Assembly (NCBI GenBank): GCA_963788285.1
Contig: CAWBGB010000007.1
Coordinates: 558,001-622,000, forward strand
From: Alicyclobacillus_A sp963788285
GTDB taxonomy: Bacteria; Bacillota; Bacilli; Alicyclobacillales; Alicyclobacillaceae
Length of the DNA stretch: 64,000 bases
Reading direction: 5' to 3'
The first letter of the stretch is position 1, and each line of letters starts with the position of its first letter. The position numbers were made by a program, and so were the translations under genes. A model generated the notes under the pieces. The model saw only the letters and a program-made list of their open reading frames with translations, was not told the DNA's origin and ran no database searches. Positions 33,768 through 43,628 of the stretch are shown piece by piece.

Positions 33768-35214
33768 TTAATCCAAGATGCCCCCAAGTGATAGATACTT
33801 GATGTCCAGATATTCCTGGATACCGTATTTGCTACCTTCACGGCCAATGCCGGAGCTCTTGACGCCGCCGAACGGTGCCTGCGCCGTCGACGGCATTCCA
33901 TCATTTGCGCCAAGGATGCCATACTCAAGCTGTTCAGCGAGGCGGAACACACGGCCGATGTCGCGTGTAAAATAGTATGCCGCGAGACCGTACTGCGTAT
34001 TGTTGGCGTAGGAGATGACTTCCTCTTCCGTGTCGAAGGGGACAACGGCGGCCACCGGACCAAATGTCTCCTCCTGAGTCACCAACATCGTGTGGTCGAC
34101 GTCGGCCAAGACCGTTGGCGGGTAGAAATAGCCTCGCGAATTTTCGCTGGACCCACCAATGATCACCCGAGCACCTTTTGCCACAGCGTCTTCCACATGC
34201 CGTCTGACTTTCTCAACTGCTGCCCGCTCAATTAAAGGTCCAACGCTGACGCCCTCTTCGAGTCCGTTTCCGACCTTCATCGCGGCCATACGATTTGCCA
34301 ACTTGTCGACAAAATCAGCGTAGATGGAACGCTGCACATAGAATCGATTGGCAGAGACACAGGTTTCACCCATGCCCCGCATTTTGCAGGTGACGGCGTT
34401 CTCCACTGCCGCTTCGAGATTGGCGTCGTCAAAGACGATGAAGGGAGCGTGCCCGCCCAATTCCAGGGACACCCGCTTGACTGTGTCGGCCGCCTGGCGC
34501 ATTAGGATCTTGCCGACTTCGGTGGATCCGGTAAAGGAGATCTTGCGCACCCGGAAATCGTCCATGATGACCTTCGCCAACGCGGCTGCATCGGTGCCGG
34601 CGACGACGGACAACACACCCTTCGGCAGGCCAGCCTCTTCAAATATGCGCGCCAGTTCGAAGGCGGATAGCGGCGTCAATTCCGACGGCTTGACAATCAT
34701 CGTGCAACCGGCCGCCAGCGCGGGAGCGAGCTTGCGGGTGATCATGGCTGATGGGAAATTCCAAGGCGTAATGGCGGCAGTGATTCCGACTGGCCGTCTT
34801 CAGCACGAGGATACGCTTGTCTCTGGAACTGGACGGAATCGTATCCCCATACACGCGCACTGCTTCCTCCGCAAACCAGTCCAAGAACGAGGCTGCATAG
34901 GCCACTTCCCCGCGGGCTTCGGCGAGCGGCTTGCCCTCTTCGAGGGTCATCACGCGCGCGAGGTGTTCCACCCGCTCCCGCATCATTTGTGCCGCTGCCC
35001 GCAGGATCTTCGCGCGATCCGCAGCCACACTGTCCGCCCACTTCGACTGCACAGCGTTAGCCGCGTCGATGGCGGCCAATACGTCGCTTGCGGTGGCGTT
35101 CGGCACGGTGGCGATGGTCTCTTCGGTGGCGGGGTTGACGACGGCAAACGTCTCTTTGGCATCTCCATCGGTCCATACGCCACCGATAAAGTTCTGATAG
35201 GCACCAAGTTCCAT
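33768..35214 (-). pseudogene. Aldehyde dehydrogenase (succinate-semialdehyde type) with a single frameshift
   Basis: A full-length NAD(P)-dependent aldehyde dehydrogenase of about 482 aa split by a +1 shift near 34793. The N-terminal part begins MELGAYQNFIGGVWTDGDA and runs to DKRILVLKT. The second frame resumes at PVGITAAITPWNFPSAM and includes the GSTEVGK cofactor motif, the Glu in LELGGHAPF and the catalytic Cys in GETCVSANR. Apart from the extra base the gene is intact, which may mean a sequencing error or a recent mutation. It is followed in the operon direction by no gene, and preceded by a zinc alcohol dehydrogenase about 150 bp away in the same direction. Confidence 0.85.
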
Positions 35215-35361
35215 GTTTTTACCACGCTCCTCTTTGTGTATCAACAGCTCGTTCCATGCCGGTGGCGCGAAGCTCCACAGAGAGATTTTTGGGTGAGAAG
35301 TCAGCTCGCACAAGCCCGGTGGACGAAAGCAATTCACTTCATTTAACAATCATCTCATAAA

Positions 35362-36486
35362 TTATAGGCTGACGACCAGTCGCGATGCTTCCCCGCGGTC
35401 GAGGCGATCGAATCCTTCATTGATCTGGTCCAGCGACAGGCAATCCGTCAAGAGTTTATCCACTGGCAGTCGCCCTTGCTTGTAGAGTTCGATGAAGCGA
35501 GGGATGTCTCGCGCCGGGACGCAGCTTCCGACATACGACCCCTTGACCGTTCGCTCTTCCGCTGTCAATGTCACCTGCGGAAACGAGAAGAGGTGGCTTG
35601 GATGTGGAAGTCCGGTTGTCACCGTCGTCTCACCACGGCGTGTGATGGCAAAGGCGGTGTCCATCGCTGACACAGCGCCTGCGGTTTCGAACGCGTATTC
35701 CACACCGCCGCCCGTCGCTGATTTGATCTGGTTGACGACCTCCGGATCGCGAGCGTCAAATGTATCGGTCGCACCCAGTTCCTCTGCGAACCTCAATTTC
35801 TGTGGATTCACATCGACAGCGATGATACGGCGAGCGCCAGCCACCCTGGCTCCCAATAGCGCACTTAGTCCGACGCCGCCCAGCCCGACAATCGCAACGC
35901 TGGCGCCGACCGGAACGCGTGCTGTGTTCACCACGGCCCCAACGCCAGTTATGACCGCGCACCCGAAAATCGCGACTTTGTCAAACGGAACCTCAGGGTC
36001 TACCTTCACGAGCGAATGACGGTCCATAACGGCATAGTCGCTGAAGCCGGAGACCCCAAGGTGGTGGTGCACCTCGTGGCCGTCCTTGTGGAGACGGCGT
36101 TCACCACCGAGCAACGTACCGGCTGTATTCGCTGCCGCGCCAGGCTCGCAGAGTGCGGGGCGCCCCTCTTGACAGGGCAGGCAATGCCCACAGCTCGGAA
36201 CAAACGCGCAGACAACATGATCGCCAGGTTTTAGGTCGTAGACATCCGGTCCCACCTCTACGACTTCGCCGGAGGCCTCATGGCCGAGTGCCATCGGCAT
36301 CGGCCGAGGGCGGATTCCATTGATGACGGACAAATCCGAGTGACATAAGCCCGTCGCCCGCACGCGGACCAGGACCTCCCCCTTCCCGGGAGGATCCAAC
36401 TCGAGTGTCTCAATTTTCAGCGGCTTGCTCCTTGCATAAGGCGCCGGTAACCCCATTTCGTACAGTACTGCGGCGCGGATTTTCAT
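35362..36486 (-). CDS. Zinc-dependent alcohol dehydrogenase
   Basis: A 374-aa medium-chain dehydrogenase. Catalytic zinc ligands: Cys in ATGLCHSDLS and His in LGHEASGEVVEVG. The structural zinc motif CGHCLPCQEGRPALC is complete. The NAD loop is IVGLGGVGLSALLGARVAG, followed by AVDVNPQKL with an Asp that favours NAD. It resembles the class III/benzyl-alcohol group. The start at 36486 has GGAGAGG 7 nt upstream. With the adjacent aldehyde dehydrogenase it would form an alcohol to aldehyde to acid pathway, now apparently broken at the second step. Confidence 0.93.
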   Translation of the reverse strand: MKIRAAVLYEMGLPAPYARSKPLKIETLELDPPGKGEVLVRVRATGLCHSDLSVINGIRPRPMPMALGHEASGEVVEVGPDVYDLKPGDHVVCAFVPSCGHCLPCQEGRPALCEPGAAANTAGTLLGGERRLHKDGHEVHHHLGVSGFSDYAVMDRHSLVKVDPEVPFDKVAIFGCAVITGVGAVVNTARVPVGASVAIVGLGGVGLSALLGARVAGARRIIAVDVNPQKLRFAEELGATDTFDARDPEVVNQIKSATGGGVEYAFETAGAVSAMDTAFAITRRGETTVTTGLPHPSHLFSFPQVTLTAEERTVKGSYVGSCVPARDIPRFIELYKQGRLPVDKLLTDCLSLDQINEGFDRLDRGEASRLVVSL

Positions 36487-36759
36487 GGGCATTCCTCTCC
36501 TTCGTAAGTTAATCCTTCATCGACGAGATGGAATGATCCAATGATTCATAGTATCCCTCGTCTAATTTTCTGAAGATTTTGAACTGATCCGCTTTGTAAC
36601 CAAACTAGACATCGGCCTGCTACGTCCATAGTTAGCTCAAGATCTGAAGTGTCAGACAAATTGTAGCATGATATTGTAGAAGAGGGGACCGGCTCACAAC
36701 GGGAATAATGAGGTAACCGAAGAGATTCAAAAGGAAAGGGTGTCTGAGTAGGGTATTCG

Positions 36760-37640
36760 CCATTTCCCTGCGCATCGAGGTTAGTTACGCTGTCAATCTG
36801 CTAGATCCCGTTTGAGGCAGGAAACAATGTCCATTCGCTCGTCTGGCTCTGGTAGTAGCAGGCACCATTGGTGTAGTAGTACGTGTCTACTTCGGTGGTT
36901 GGCACGTGAATTTTCGGTGGAAGTCACCTCTTCATCCTCTGTCACAGCGTGGAACAAGGTGAGTTTTATCTTTTGGATTTCGTTCTCTTCGCAATACTGT
37001 TGCCACGATGATGTATCAACTTGCATGGCACTGACGTAGTTACTGGCCACGTAGCCTTCGTGATACAGCTCGTCCAGGAACGCGTTGATGTCATTCGTGT
37101 TCGAGAGGTGGGTCAGCAGGCTGTCCGAATATTTCACGATGGCAGGCGCCGAATTGCCAACCTAGTTTAGGTTGGTTTTGAGGTTCAATACAGTCCCGTT
37201 CCAGGTGGGTGTTACAGGCAGGCGCTAGTGAATCTGCTCCAAGTGCCAAATCGGCATATAGGTGGTTGTTTATCTTGAAGCCGGATCCACAGCCGCAACG
37301 GAATTGACGTTCTGAGCGTATGATTCAAATAAATGCTGGCACCCCCGGTACTGGGCTTGATGTTGCTCATGTTCGGTTCCATGTAGGAGGACGTGGTCAC
37401 ATTCCAAGTATGGGTCTTTACATACCAGGCGTTCTAGACACCCAACTTCGTGAGTACCTGCTGCAAGTAATAGATGGGTATGTATGTAGTTCCGTCGTGT
37501 ACAATTCCTGTAGGTTTCGACAAAGACTGCCCGTTCAACTCAATGTTTTTTCAGCTTGGTTGCAGCCATGGCCTGAGTGCCCGCAAGAGCATCTGCCGCA
37601 ATGCTTGATGCTCAACTTGTTTTTGAACAAATGGCTTCAT
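36760..37640 (-). pseudogene. Broken stalk-domain secreted protein
   Basis: Minus-strand pieces LNGQSLSKPTGIVHDGTTYI, TPIYYLQ-like segments, TYMPIWHLEQIH and a C-terminal IVKYSDSLLTHLSN segment are spread over several frames with stops near 37440, 37270 and 37160. They match the two stalk domains of the NlpC/P60 protein at 22.3 kb. The C-terminal part (FLDELYHEGYVASNYVSAMQ) is different and unrecognised. A decayed paralogue. Confidence 0.65.
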
Positions 37641-37659
37641 CCTCCCTTAACCATATGAG

Positions 37660-37977
37660 GAACCCACTTGTCAGGGCAACTCACGAGACCGGACTGGCCG
37701 ACATCACGGTGACCTATTTGCTCTATTGTCTCTCCTATCAAATATCACTATAGTGACAGAGAATTCGTATCAATGATAAATTTATTTAAAATCCGTCAAT
37801 AGTTTTGGTTTGGAAAAAATGTAATAAAACATATGAATCTAGTACGATAAAAGTCCATACAAAGAATCAGGGCTCGGGTATCGATTCATCGCGCTGGATC
37901 ACCGCTCACATGGCGAAAGGTGAAAGGTGGAACCTCTGATTCGGATGATTTTCACATGAGGAGGAGCGATTGCTGCA
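37660..37977. other. AT-rich intergenic region with a palindrome
   Basis: No gene. A perfect 12-bp palindrome TCACTATAGTGA lies at 37745-37756 and could be a regulator site. The following stretch to 37860 is very AT-rich. Confidence 0.35.
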
Positions 37978-38394
37978 ATGGCGCAATCCTTGCCAGACGG
38001 TCTTAAACAACAAATGGCTGCGCTCTCCGAGCGCCATTTTGAGTTTAAAGCGTTCACTGTACAGTCCAACGACGTGCACCGTGTACTTCACATGTATAGC
38101 GGAGCGTTTCGCAATCGCGGCTGGATTCACATTGGTCACATCAGATCCAGTCGGATCACCACAATCTTCTACGCTCGCCTGCTTTCAGCTGGATTGCGGG
38201 CAAAATCACATCGTCAGTTTCAGTTCGAATCCATCGTCACCTTTCGCTTGCCCGGGAAGAAAGTTCTGGAGCGGTACCGCGACTGGGAACCGCTGTTGAC
38301 AAAACGGTGGTCCTCCTTTGAAAAAGATGTCCCCAGCGACTTTTGCGTGGCCTTCTTCGTACGGAGGCGGGATCGTAAGTCTATCGCTGTGTGA
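37978..38394 (+). CDS. Hypothetical protein
   Basis: A 138-aa protein with AGGAGGAG about 11 nt before the ATG. Readable features are an amphipathic N-terminus (DGLKQQMAALSERHFEFKAF), a central histidine-rich HIGHIRSSRITTIFYARLLS and a basic C-terminus (FFVRRRDRK). No family recognised. Composition is protein-like and the site is good, so it is probably real. It stands alone. Confidence 0.5.
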   Translation: MAQSLPDGLKQQMAALSERHFEFKAFTVQSNDVHRVLHMYSGAFRNRGWIHIGHIRSSRITTIFYARLLSAGLRAKSHRQFQFESIVTFRLPGKKVLERYRDWEPLLTKRWSSFEKDVPSDFCVAFFVRRRDRKSIAV

Positions 38395-38567
38395 ATCGCA
38401 TCCAGCGGGGGGCGTGGGATACTCTGCCGTCGGAATACCTCTACAAGCAACTGCATACTTCGGTTGAGAGGCACCGTGATCTGTCAACTCGCGTCTACGA
38501 ACGCCGACAGGTTTCGACCACGGGCTCGATGTGATCTGATCATCAGGGCACGCCTCTTGTCCGACGG

Positions 38568-39053
38568 TTAGTGGGCCAATGTGTCTTCCGACAACATGAG
38601 TTGATAGAAGTGAACATCGTGCCACTGATGGAACTTGTACCCGACTTCTCGCAACGTGCCGACTTTCTCGAAGCCAAATTGTTGGTGAAGCCGTTCACTG
38701 GCCTCATTCCCCGCTGTGATGCCGGCAATCACGGTGTGATAGCCTAATGCCCTCGCTCTATCGAGTATCGCGGAGACGAGTGCTTTCCCTATGCCACGTC
38801 GATGTGCGTCTGGATGTACGTAGACTGACGTCTCTGCCGTTTTGCCGTATGCTGGCTTATCTCGAAATGGCGACAAACACGCATAACCGAGAACATCATC
38901 TTCATCTACGGCGACGAGAATAGGGTGCTGTTCCCCATGTGCAAGAAACCATTCTGTCCGTTGCTCCAGTGTTTGTGGTACGAGGTCAAACGTGGCCTGC
39001 GATGTCAAAATGGCCGCGTTGTAGATGTCGAGAATGTCCGGCACATCCTCCAA
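38568..39053 (-). CDS. GNAT N-acetyltransferase, phosphinothricin-acetyltransferase-like
   Basis: An acetyl-CoA-dependent acetyltransferase of at least 161 aa. Signature parts are ILDIYNAAILTSQATFDLVP, AETSVYVHPDAHRRGIGKAL (acetyl-CoA loop RRGIGK) and FGFEKVGTLREVGYKF. These match the Pat/YwnH group that acetylates amino acid analogues such as phosphinothricin or methionine sulfoximine. The TTG at 39053 is the first standard start, but the family's usual N-terminus (IILREARLEDVPDI) extends about 8 codons further. AAAGGAG sits about 8 nt before a CTG there, so a non-standard start is possible. Confidence 0.85.
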   Translation of the reverse strand: MEDVPDILDIYNAAILTSQATFDLVPQTLEQRTEWFLAHGEQHPILVAVDEDDVLGYACLSPFRDKPAYGKTAETSVYVHPDAHRRGIGKALVSAILDRARALGYHTVIAGITAGNEASERLHQQFGFEKVGTLREVGYKFHQWHDVHFYQLMLSEDTLAH

Positions 39054-39197
39054 TCTTGCTTCTCGTAGGATAATCAGTAGGAAAACTCCTTTCTTCCGCG
39101 CAATGATGGTTCGCTGGAACTATTGTACATGCACGTGGAGGGTTTGGGTCAATGGACGTGGAACGAATGCGAACGTCGTGTATTTTACTCAGAATTG

Positions 39198-39240
39198 AAG
39201 AAGGCAGTTGTCCACCAATGGCGGCAGCTGCCTTTTTCAA
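39198..39240. terminator. Hairpin terminator
   Basis: GAAGGCAG...CTGCCTTTTTC, with an additional inner TTG/CAG part; T-run on the plus side. It lies upstream of the DUF3892 gene. Confidence 0.55.
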
Positions 39241-39463
39241 TATCTAGCGGACAAACCCATTCATCCCAAAGCTGGCGGGAGACTCGCAGTTCCTAGTTGT
39301 CCGCAGGAGATGGAGCCTTACTCGCGGGTTCCGCATGTCCGCGAGCGCCTTGTCGACAGCACGAGATCCGGGAGGGGGGATGTCGTCACTGGACGCAAAA
39401 GCAGGGCAAGCCGCTCATATCGCCCTCTTATCTCGGCCAGACTACGGAAGGGGGGAGATGTGG

Positions 39464-39700
39464 ATGAACGTGAACGAAAAAAAGTCCATTCAGGCTGTTC
39501 GCAGAGACGTACAAGGGCGGAACATTGCGTTTCGCCTAAGTAATGGAGAAGAGATTGACTACCATGAAGCCATTGATCTCGCGCTCAATGGTCAGCTCGA
39601 AAACGTCAACGCCTTTCGCGGTAAGGACGGAGACTGCCACTTGCGCAGCAATGCGGACGGAAATCCGAACAACAACTTGGACAACTTGCCGACGTTTTGA
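39464..39700 (+). CDS. DUF3892 family small protein
   Basis: A 78-aa protein with GGGGGGAG 6 nt before the ATG. It reads as the DUF3892 fold: RNIAFRLSNGEEIDYHEAID followed by GQLENVNAFRGKDGDCHLRS and DGNPNNNLDNLP. The family is small and uncharacterised, common in spore-formers. A strong terminator follows within 20 nt, so it is a single-gene unit. Confidence 0.75.
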   Translation: MNVNEKKSIQAVRRDVQGRNIAFRLSNGEEIDYHEAIDLALNGQLENVNAFRGKDGDCHLRSNADGNPNNNLDNLPTF

Positions 39701-39717
39701 GTGTTGTAGTATTGCAG

Positions 39718-39766
39718 CCACACCAAGGCCGATGCCGGTAAATCGTGCATCGGCCTTGGTGTGGTT
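39718..39766. terminator. Strong terminator after the DUF3892 gene
   Basis: CACACCAAGGCCGATGC, a 9-nt loop, then GCATCGGCCTTGGTGTG: a stem of about 16 bp. Confidence 0.85.
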
Positions 39767-39999
39767 GCAAGCTTCACAAATCGAAGGAAGGTCGCCGCGC
39801 CTTCACTCGTTCATACGTTCTTGGTCTTGATTTTTCCGGTGTGTTATCGCAACGTGGCTCATGTAGTCTATGCATTGAACAGTTATAACCACGATATCAC
39901 GGTGCCCACAGTGAGTGGCACCGCGACCTCAGTGACAACTTACACTTGCTATCTAGTACTTCTTCGCGGACGAAGTGCGAAATCCGCGTCGTAGAATGA

Positions 40000-40908
40000 A
40001 TGGGGGATAACGTGACTCAGGTCTGGCGCGATATTGAAATTGCTGTGCCGCATTTATTCTCGTGGCATGAGGTCCTCGCATATCTGAACCGTTCTCCGAG
40101 CGAATGCCTACACCGCGTCACAAACGACGAGGTATGGAAGTGCGTCGACCTGGCAGGGCAACGCGTATTGCTTCGAGTCGGGGTGAAGAATGAGGATACA
40201 CTGCGCGTTGCTTATTTAAGTGACTGTCTGGGAGATCACCAAGTTGTTCAGTACGTTCGTGAGTGGTTTGACTTGGACCGGGATCTCGCGCCGTTTTACG
40301 CACTGGCCGAGTCAGATTCGCTTCTGCAACCACTCACTCTCGCCCACCGTGGCCTGCGGATTGTCGGAGTTCCCGACCTGTTTGAGGCACTGTGCTGGGC
40401 CGTGATTGGCCAGCAAGTCAACCTTGCCTTCGCTTACACGTTGAAGCGGAAGCTCGTGGAAACCTACGGTGATAGTATGACTCTAAACGGAACCCAGTAC
40501 TGGCTTTTTCCTCGTGCAGAATCTCTGGCATCTGCATCGGTCAGCGATTTGCGAGCACTGCAGTTGACGGAGCGAAAGTCGGAATACCTAATTGGTATCG
40601 CACAAAAAATGGTCGATGGCGGGTTGTCCAAACAAGGTCTGCAAGCTCTTGGATCCGGAAGCGCCGCTGAGCGCGAGTTGTGCAGGATTCGCGGTGTCGG
40701 CCCATGGAGCGCTAACTACGTCCTGATGCGTTGTTTGCGATGGCAAGACGCGTTTCCCATCCAGGACGCGGGATTGCACCAGGCTGTACAGAGACGCCTT
40801 GGCTGGGATAGAAAGCCGACGCTTGCCGAACTGGAGGAGTTGTCGCGCGGTTGGGAAGGCTGGAGAGCGTATGCGGTTTTCTACCTCTGGCAGAGCTTAC
40901 TGTCCTAG
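40000..40908 (+). CDS. alkA: DNA-3-methyladenine glycosylase II
   Basis: A 302-aa base-excision glycosylase that removes alkylated purines. The HhH-GPD core is seen in ALCWAVIGQQVNLAFAYTLK, the hairpin LCRIRGVGPWSANYVLMR and the catalytic Asp in FPIQDAGLHQAV. The N-terminal TBP-like domain is present. ATG at 40000 or GTG at 40012 could start; GGGGGAT lies just before the GTG. It is a single gene with no ada-like regulator beside it. Confidence 0.9.
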   Translation: MGDNVTQVWRDIEIAVPHLFSWHEVLAYLNRSPSECLHRVTNDEVWKCVDLAGQRVLLRVGVKNEDTLRVAYLSDCLGDHQVVQYVREWFDLDRDLAPFYALAESDSLLQPLTLAHRGLRIVGVPDLFEALCWAVIGQQVNLAFAYTLKRKLVETYGDSMTLNGTQYWLFPRAESLASASVSDLRALQLTERKSEYLIGIAQKMVDGGLSKQGLQALGSGSAAERELCRIRGVGPWSANYVLMRCLRWQDAFPIQDAGLHQAVQRRLGWDRKPTLAELEELSRGWEGWRAYAVFYLWQSLLS

Positions 40909-40993
40909 GTACCGCGCGCAAGTCATGGGTCCTGATATGTTAGCGACTTGCAAATTGCTGATGTGAGAAGAGCTCCTGTGAAGTACGCTTTAG

Positions 40994-41731
40994 CTAATGG
41001 GCCCATCGTTGCGCTTTGTTGACGTACCGATTGTAGAGAAAACCGCCTATCCAAATGGTAGCTACCACTAGCGCGCCAATCACAAGGTAGTATCGGAAGC
41101 GCGTGGACACGCCCAGGAACAAGAGCGCCGCTCCGAGATCATAAGGTAGCAGTCCAACGGCTGTCGTCCAGACGTAGTCAAACGGCTTTACGGATTTAAG
41201 AACACCTGCAGCGTAGTTCACCACAATGAAAGGCAGGGGAATGAGGCGGACCAACAGTAATCCAATGGGTCCCCGATTGACAATCCACATGTTGACCTGC
41301 TGCAGCCTATCGGCCGAGACAAACGCCTCCAGCAAGTGTCGCCCGAAGTATCGGGCAAACCAGAACACAGTGAGAGCCCCCAACATCGCTCCTATCCACG
41401 TATAGAAAATGCCCCACCAGACCCCGAACACTTTCATGTTCATAATCATGAGAAATTCTGAGGGGACAGGAATGACGCAAAACAAAGCCATCAACAAAAT
41501 CGACAGGATGATGCCAAACGCACCAGAGGAGCGGATGGCATCAGAGATTTGATTATGTCTATCCAAATGAAAGAACAACATCATCAGGGCAATACCAATG
41601 GCCAATATGGCCACGCTCCACGCCGCGCTGGCTCCCTTGCTTAGCTTCGGAAGGTGTTGCGCAGGCTGCACATTCTGTTGTATGGGGGCTTTTAATTCGT
41701 CATTCGCTATCTTCCTAAGTTTAATGGACAC
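40994..41731 (-). CDS. Second VTT-domain membrane protein
   Basis: A 245-aa membrane protein with an N-terminal cytoplasmic extension of about 40 residues and about six helices. The family core CVIPVPSEFLMIMNMKVFG, YTWIGAMLGALTVFWFARYF, LLLVRLIPLPFIVVNYAAG and a C-terminal helix are all present. The GTG at 41731 (VSIKLRK) is used because GGAGG lies 6 nt upstream; the longer frame is not supported. It is a paralogue of the protein at 17.9 kb. Role unknown, with lipid transport suggested for relatives. Confidence 0.88.
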   Translation of the reverse strand: MSIKLRKIANDELKAPIQQNVQPAQHLPKLSKGASAAWSVAILAIGIALMMLFFHLDRHNQISDAIRSSGAFGIILSILLMALFCVIPVPSEFLMIMNMKVFGVWWGIFYTWIGAMLGALTVFWFARYFGRHLLEAFVSADRLQQVNMWIVNRGPIGLLLVRLIPLPFIVVNYAAGVLKSVKPFDYVWTTAVGLLPYDLGAALLFLGVSTRFRYYLVIGALVVATIWIGGFLYNRYVNKAQRWAH

Positions 41732-42030
41732 ACAATACCTCCATCCTAGTGAACCTTGCCACAGCAGGGGGTGAAGCGCTTGTATTGAGCGACTTGCAAG
41801 ATTCCACGAGAGTGCCCGTTGTGGGTGGCGATTTTTCAAATTGCCGGTATTGTTATTGTTATAGCCCGGGTATCGCGCAATCAATCTTCTTTCGTGATCT
41901 CCCGGCATTGTCGCAAACGCTTCAGTCAGGAGAAGCAACACTGGTACATCGATAGCACGAACAAAGCGCTCCACAAATGATGCGGGAAACTCTGTTTTGT
42001 TGTCAAAGACTTTTTTTAGGGGGAGCCGAG

Positions 42031-42105
42031 GTGCAACTAGGTACCATTAACCATCTATTGTTTTCCGTGTCTAATCTGGACAAGTCCATCTGGCGACTGG
42101 GGTGA
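42031..42105 (+). pseudogene. N-terminal stub of a FosB/glyoxalase-like (VOC) gene
   Basis: Behind AGGGGGAG, GTG starts a 24-aa frame reading LGTINHLLFSVSNLDKSI, the typical beginning of fosfomycin-resistance/glyoxalase proteins, and then stops at TGA. The rest of the gene is gone and CopD-like sequence follows at once. A deletion remnant. Confidence 0.7.
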
Positions 42106-42892
42106 TTCTCGTACTCACCCGCAGCCTGGACAGCCATGCCCGAGACACAGCCTAACCCGCGATATCCGTGGCGTTGGACGTAATCCACATGTGTGGCGCC
42201 TCCCTGTGGATGGGTGGCTTGCTCGCATTGACACTCTTTTGGAGGACGTCCAAACAACTGGAAGGGGACAGAATCCAACGGTTTGGAGACCGGGTCCGCC
42301 CATGGTGGTACGCCATCGGGTCAGTGGCGGTGCTTGTCCAGACGACGTACGTCAAACCTTGCTGGTGAAGTTGGCATTGGTCGTCGTCATGCTTGCTTCT
42401 TGGGGCGACTACCTTTTTGTATACGCGTTCTCGTGAAAAGGAAACCGCGAAGGCAGTGGGCACAGACTGATTCAAATTGTACTGGGTGTCGGGGTCGTGG
42501 TGCTCCTTGTGACATCGTTTTTGACGAATCTTCCGACCGCTCGTGCGAATCCCGGCCTCGTGCATGTGACCAAGCACTTGACCTCACCAACACTGACGGC
42601 GACCTTACAAATCTCGCGGAATCGGGTCGGAATGAATCAGTTTGACGTGACGTTGACGGATGCATATGGACATCAGATGTCCAACAAGTGACCATGACGT
42701 TGACGTTAACGATGTCTAACATGCAGATGCGCACCGACCAATTTTCAACTCACCCAGGTACGCCCAGGCGTCTATCAAACCGAAAGGCATGTACCTAACC
42801 ATGGCGGGACCGTGGAACCTACACCTTGATGTGTTGCTCACCAACTTTACGGAGGCCGGCATCGATTACCGCATCTTCGTGGGATCTATGTA
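42106..42892 (+). pseudogene. Broken copper-resistance CopD-like membrane protein
   Basis: ISVALDVIHMCGASLWMGGL matches the CopD domain core. It continues with FWRTSKQLEGDRIQRFG, shifts frame near 42360 (KLALVVVMLASWGDYLF), and again near 42440 into a hydrophobic helix ending SFLTNLPTARANPG. A C-terminal beta domain (VTKHLTSPTLTATLQISRNR, then a stop and further frames to 42892) resembles the YcnJ/FixH-like tail. At least four lesions. The SCO relic follows, so this was probably a copper-handling operon. Confidence 0.7.
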
Positions 42893-42979
42893 ACAAACGC
42901 GATGGACAATGATAGACTAGAATCGTCTGAGGATTCAGAGTGTAGCAGAATTCGCTCGGCAGAACGGAGGATGCGGTGG

Positions 42980-43564
42980 CATGACGTTACGGCTTCGAGG
43001 GGCTCTTGTTGGTGGCTGTCATGAGCGGCATTGTTTCATGTACGCGTGGGGATCTTCCCGGTTTCCGGTGGTCGGTCAAGCGACGAACTTTACGCTTACC
43101 AACCGGCAGGCAAGTCAGTCCAGCTGACCGATTCGAACGGCAAAGTTCGGTTGCTCGCGTTCATCTACACGCGCTGCACGAGCGTTTGCTCGATTACGAC
43201 GTACACGATCGAACAGGTGCAATCCAAGTTGAAGCAAAAAGGCGTCTTTGGGAAGGACGTCGAGTTTGTGTCCGTGACGATTGACCCTGAAAACGACACA
43301 CCCGCGTTGTTGACCAAGTACGCGCAGGAGTATCACGCGGACCTCTCTGGTTGGGAGTTTCTGACTGGTTCACCAATCCAGGTGTTCAACGTGTTGAAGC
43401 TGTACCAGGTACAAACCGTGCAGCAAGGGAACGGGCAAATCGGTCATCCCGTGGTCACCGCTCTGATTGATGGTGCGGGCAATATCCGCAAAGAGTACGG
43501 CGTTATCAAACCGACAGATGCACACCAGATTGCATCAGATATCATGCGTTTAATGAATCAGTAG
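42980..43564 (+). pseudogene. SCO1/SenC-family copper chaperone with frameshifted N-terminus
   Basis: The thioredoxin-like SCO domain is intact from about 43100: SVQLTDSNGKVRLLAF, the copper-binding YTRCTSVCSI, FVSVTIDPENDTPALL and the distal His in NGQIGHPVVTALID. Upstream, the lipoprotein signal (LVAVMSGIVSC with a lipobox Cys) and the linker (PVVGQATNFTL) lie in other frames, so two shifts separate signal and domain. As read, no exported product can be made. SCO proteins deliver copper to cytochrome oxidase. Confidence 0.75.
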
Positions 43565-43628
43565 TGTAGGGGATGAAGTAATCTCTGGCGGAGAACGCTA
43601 AGCTTATGTTGCCGAGGGAAGTGACTGG

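Noticed and set aside
34348..35346. A long plus-strand open frame of 332 codons
   Set aside because: It is the antisense shadow of the aldehyde dehydrogenase gene, which has clear motifs on the other strand.
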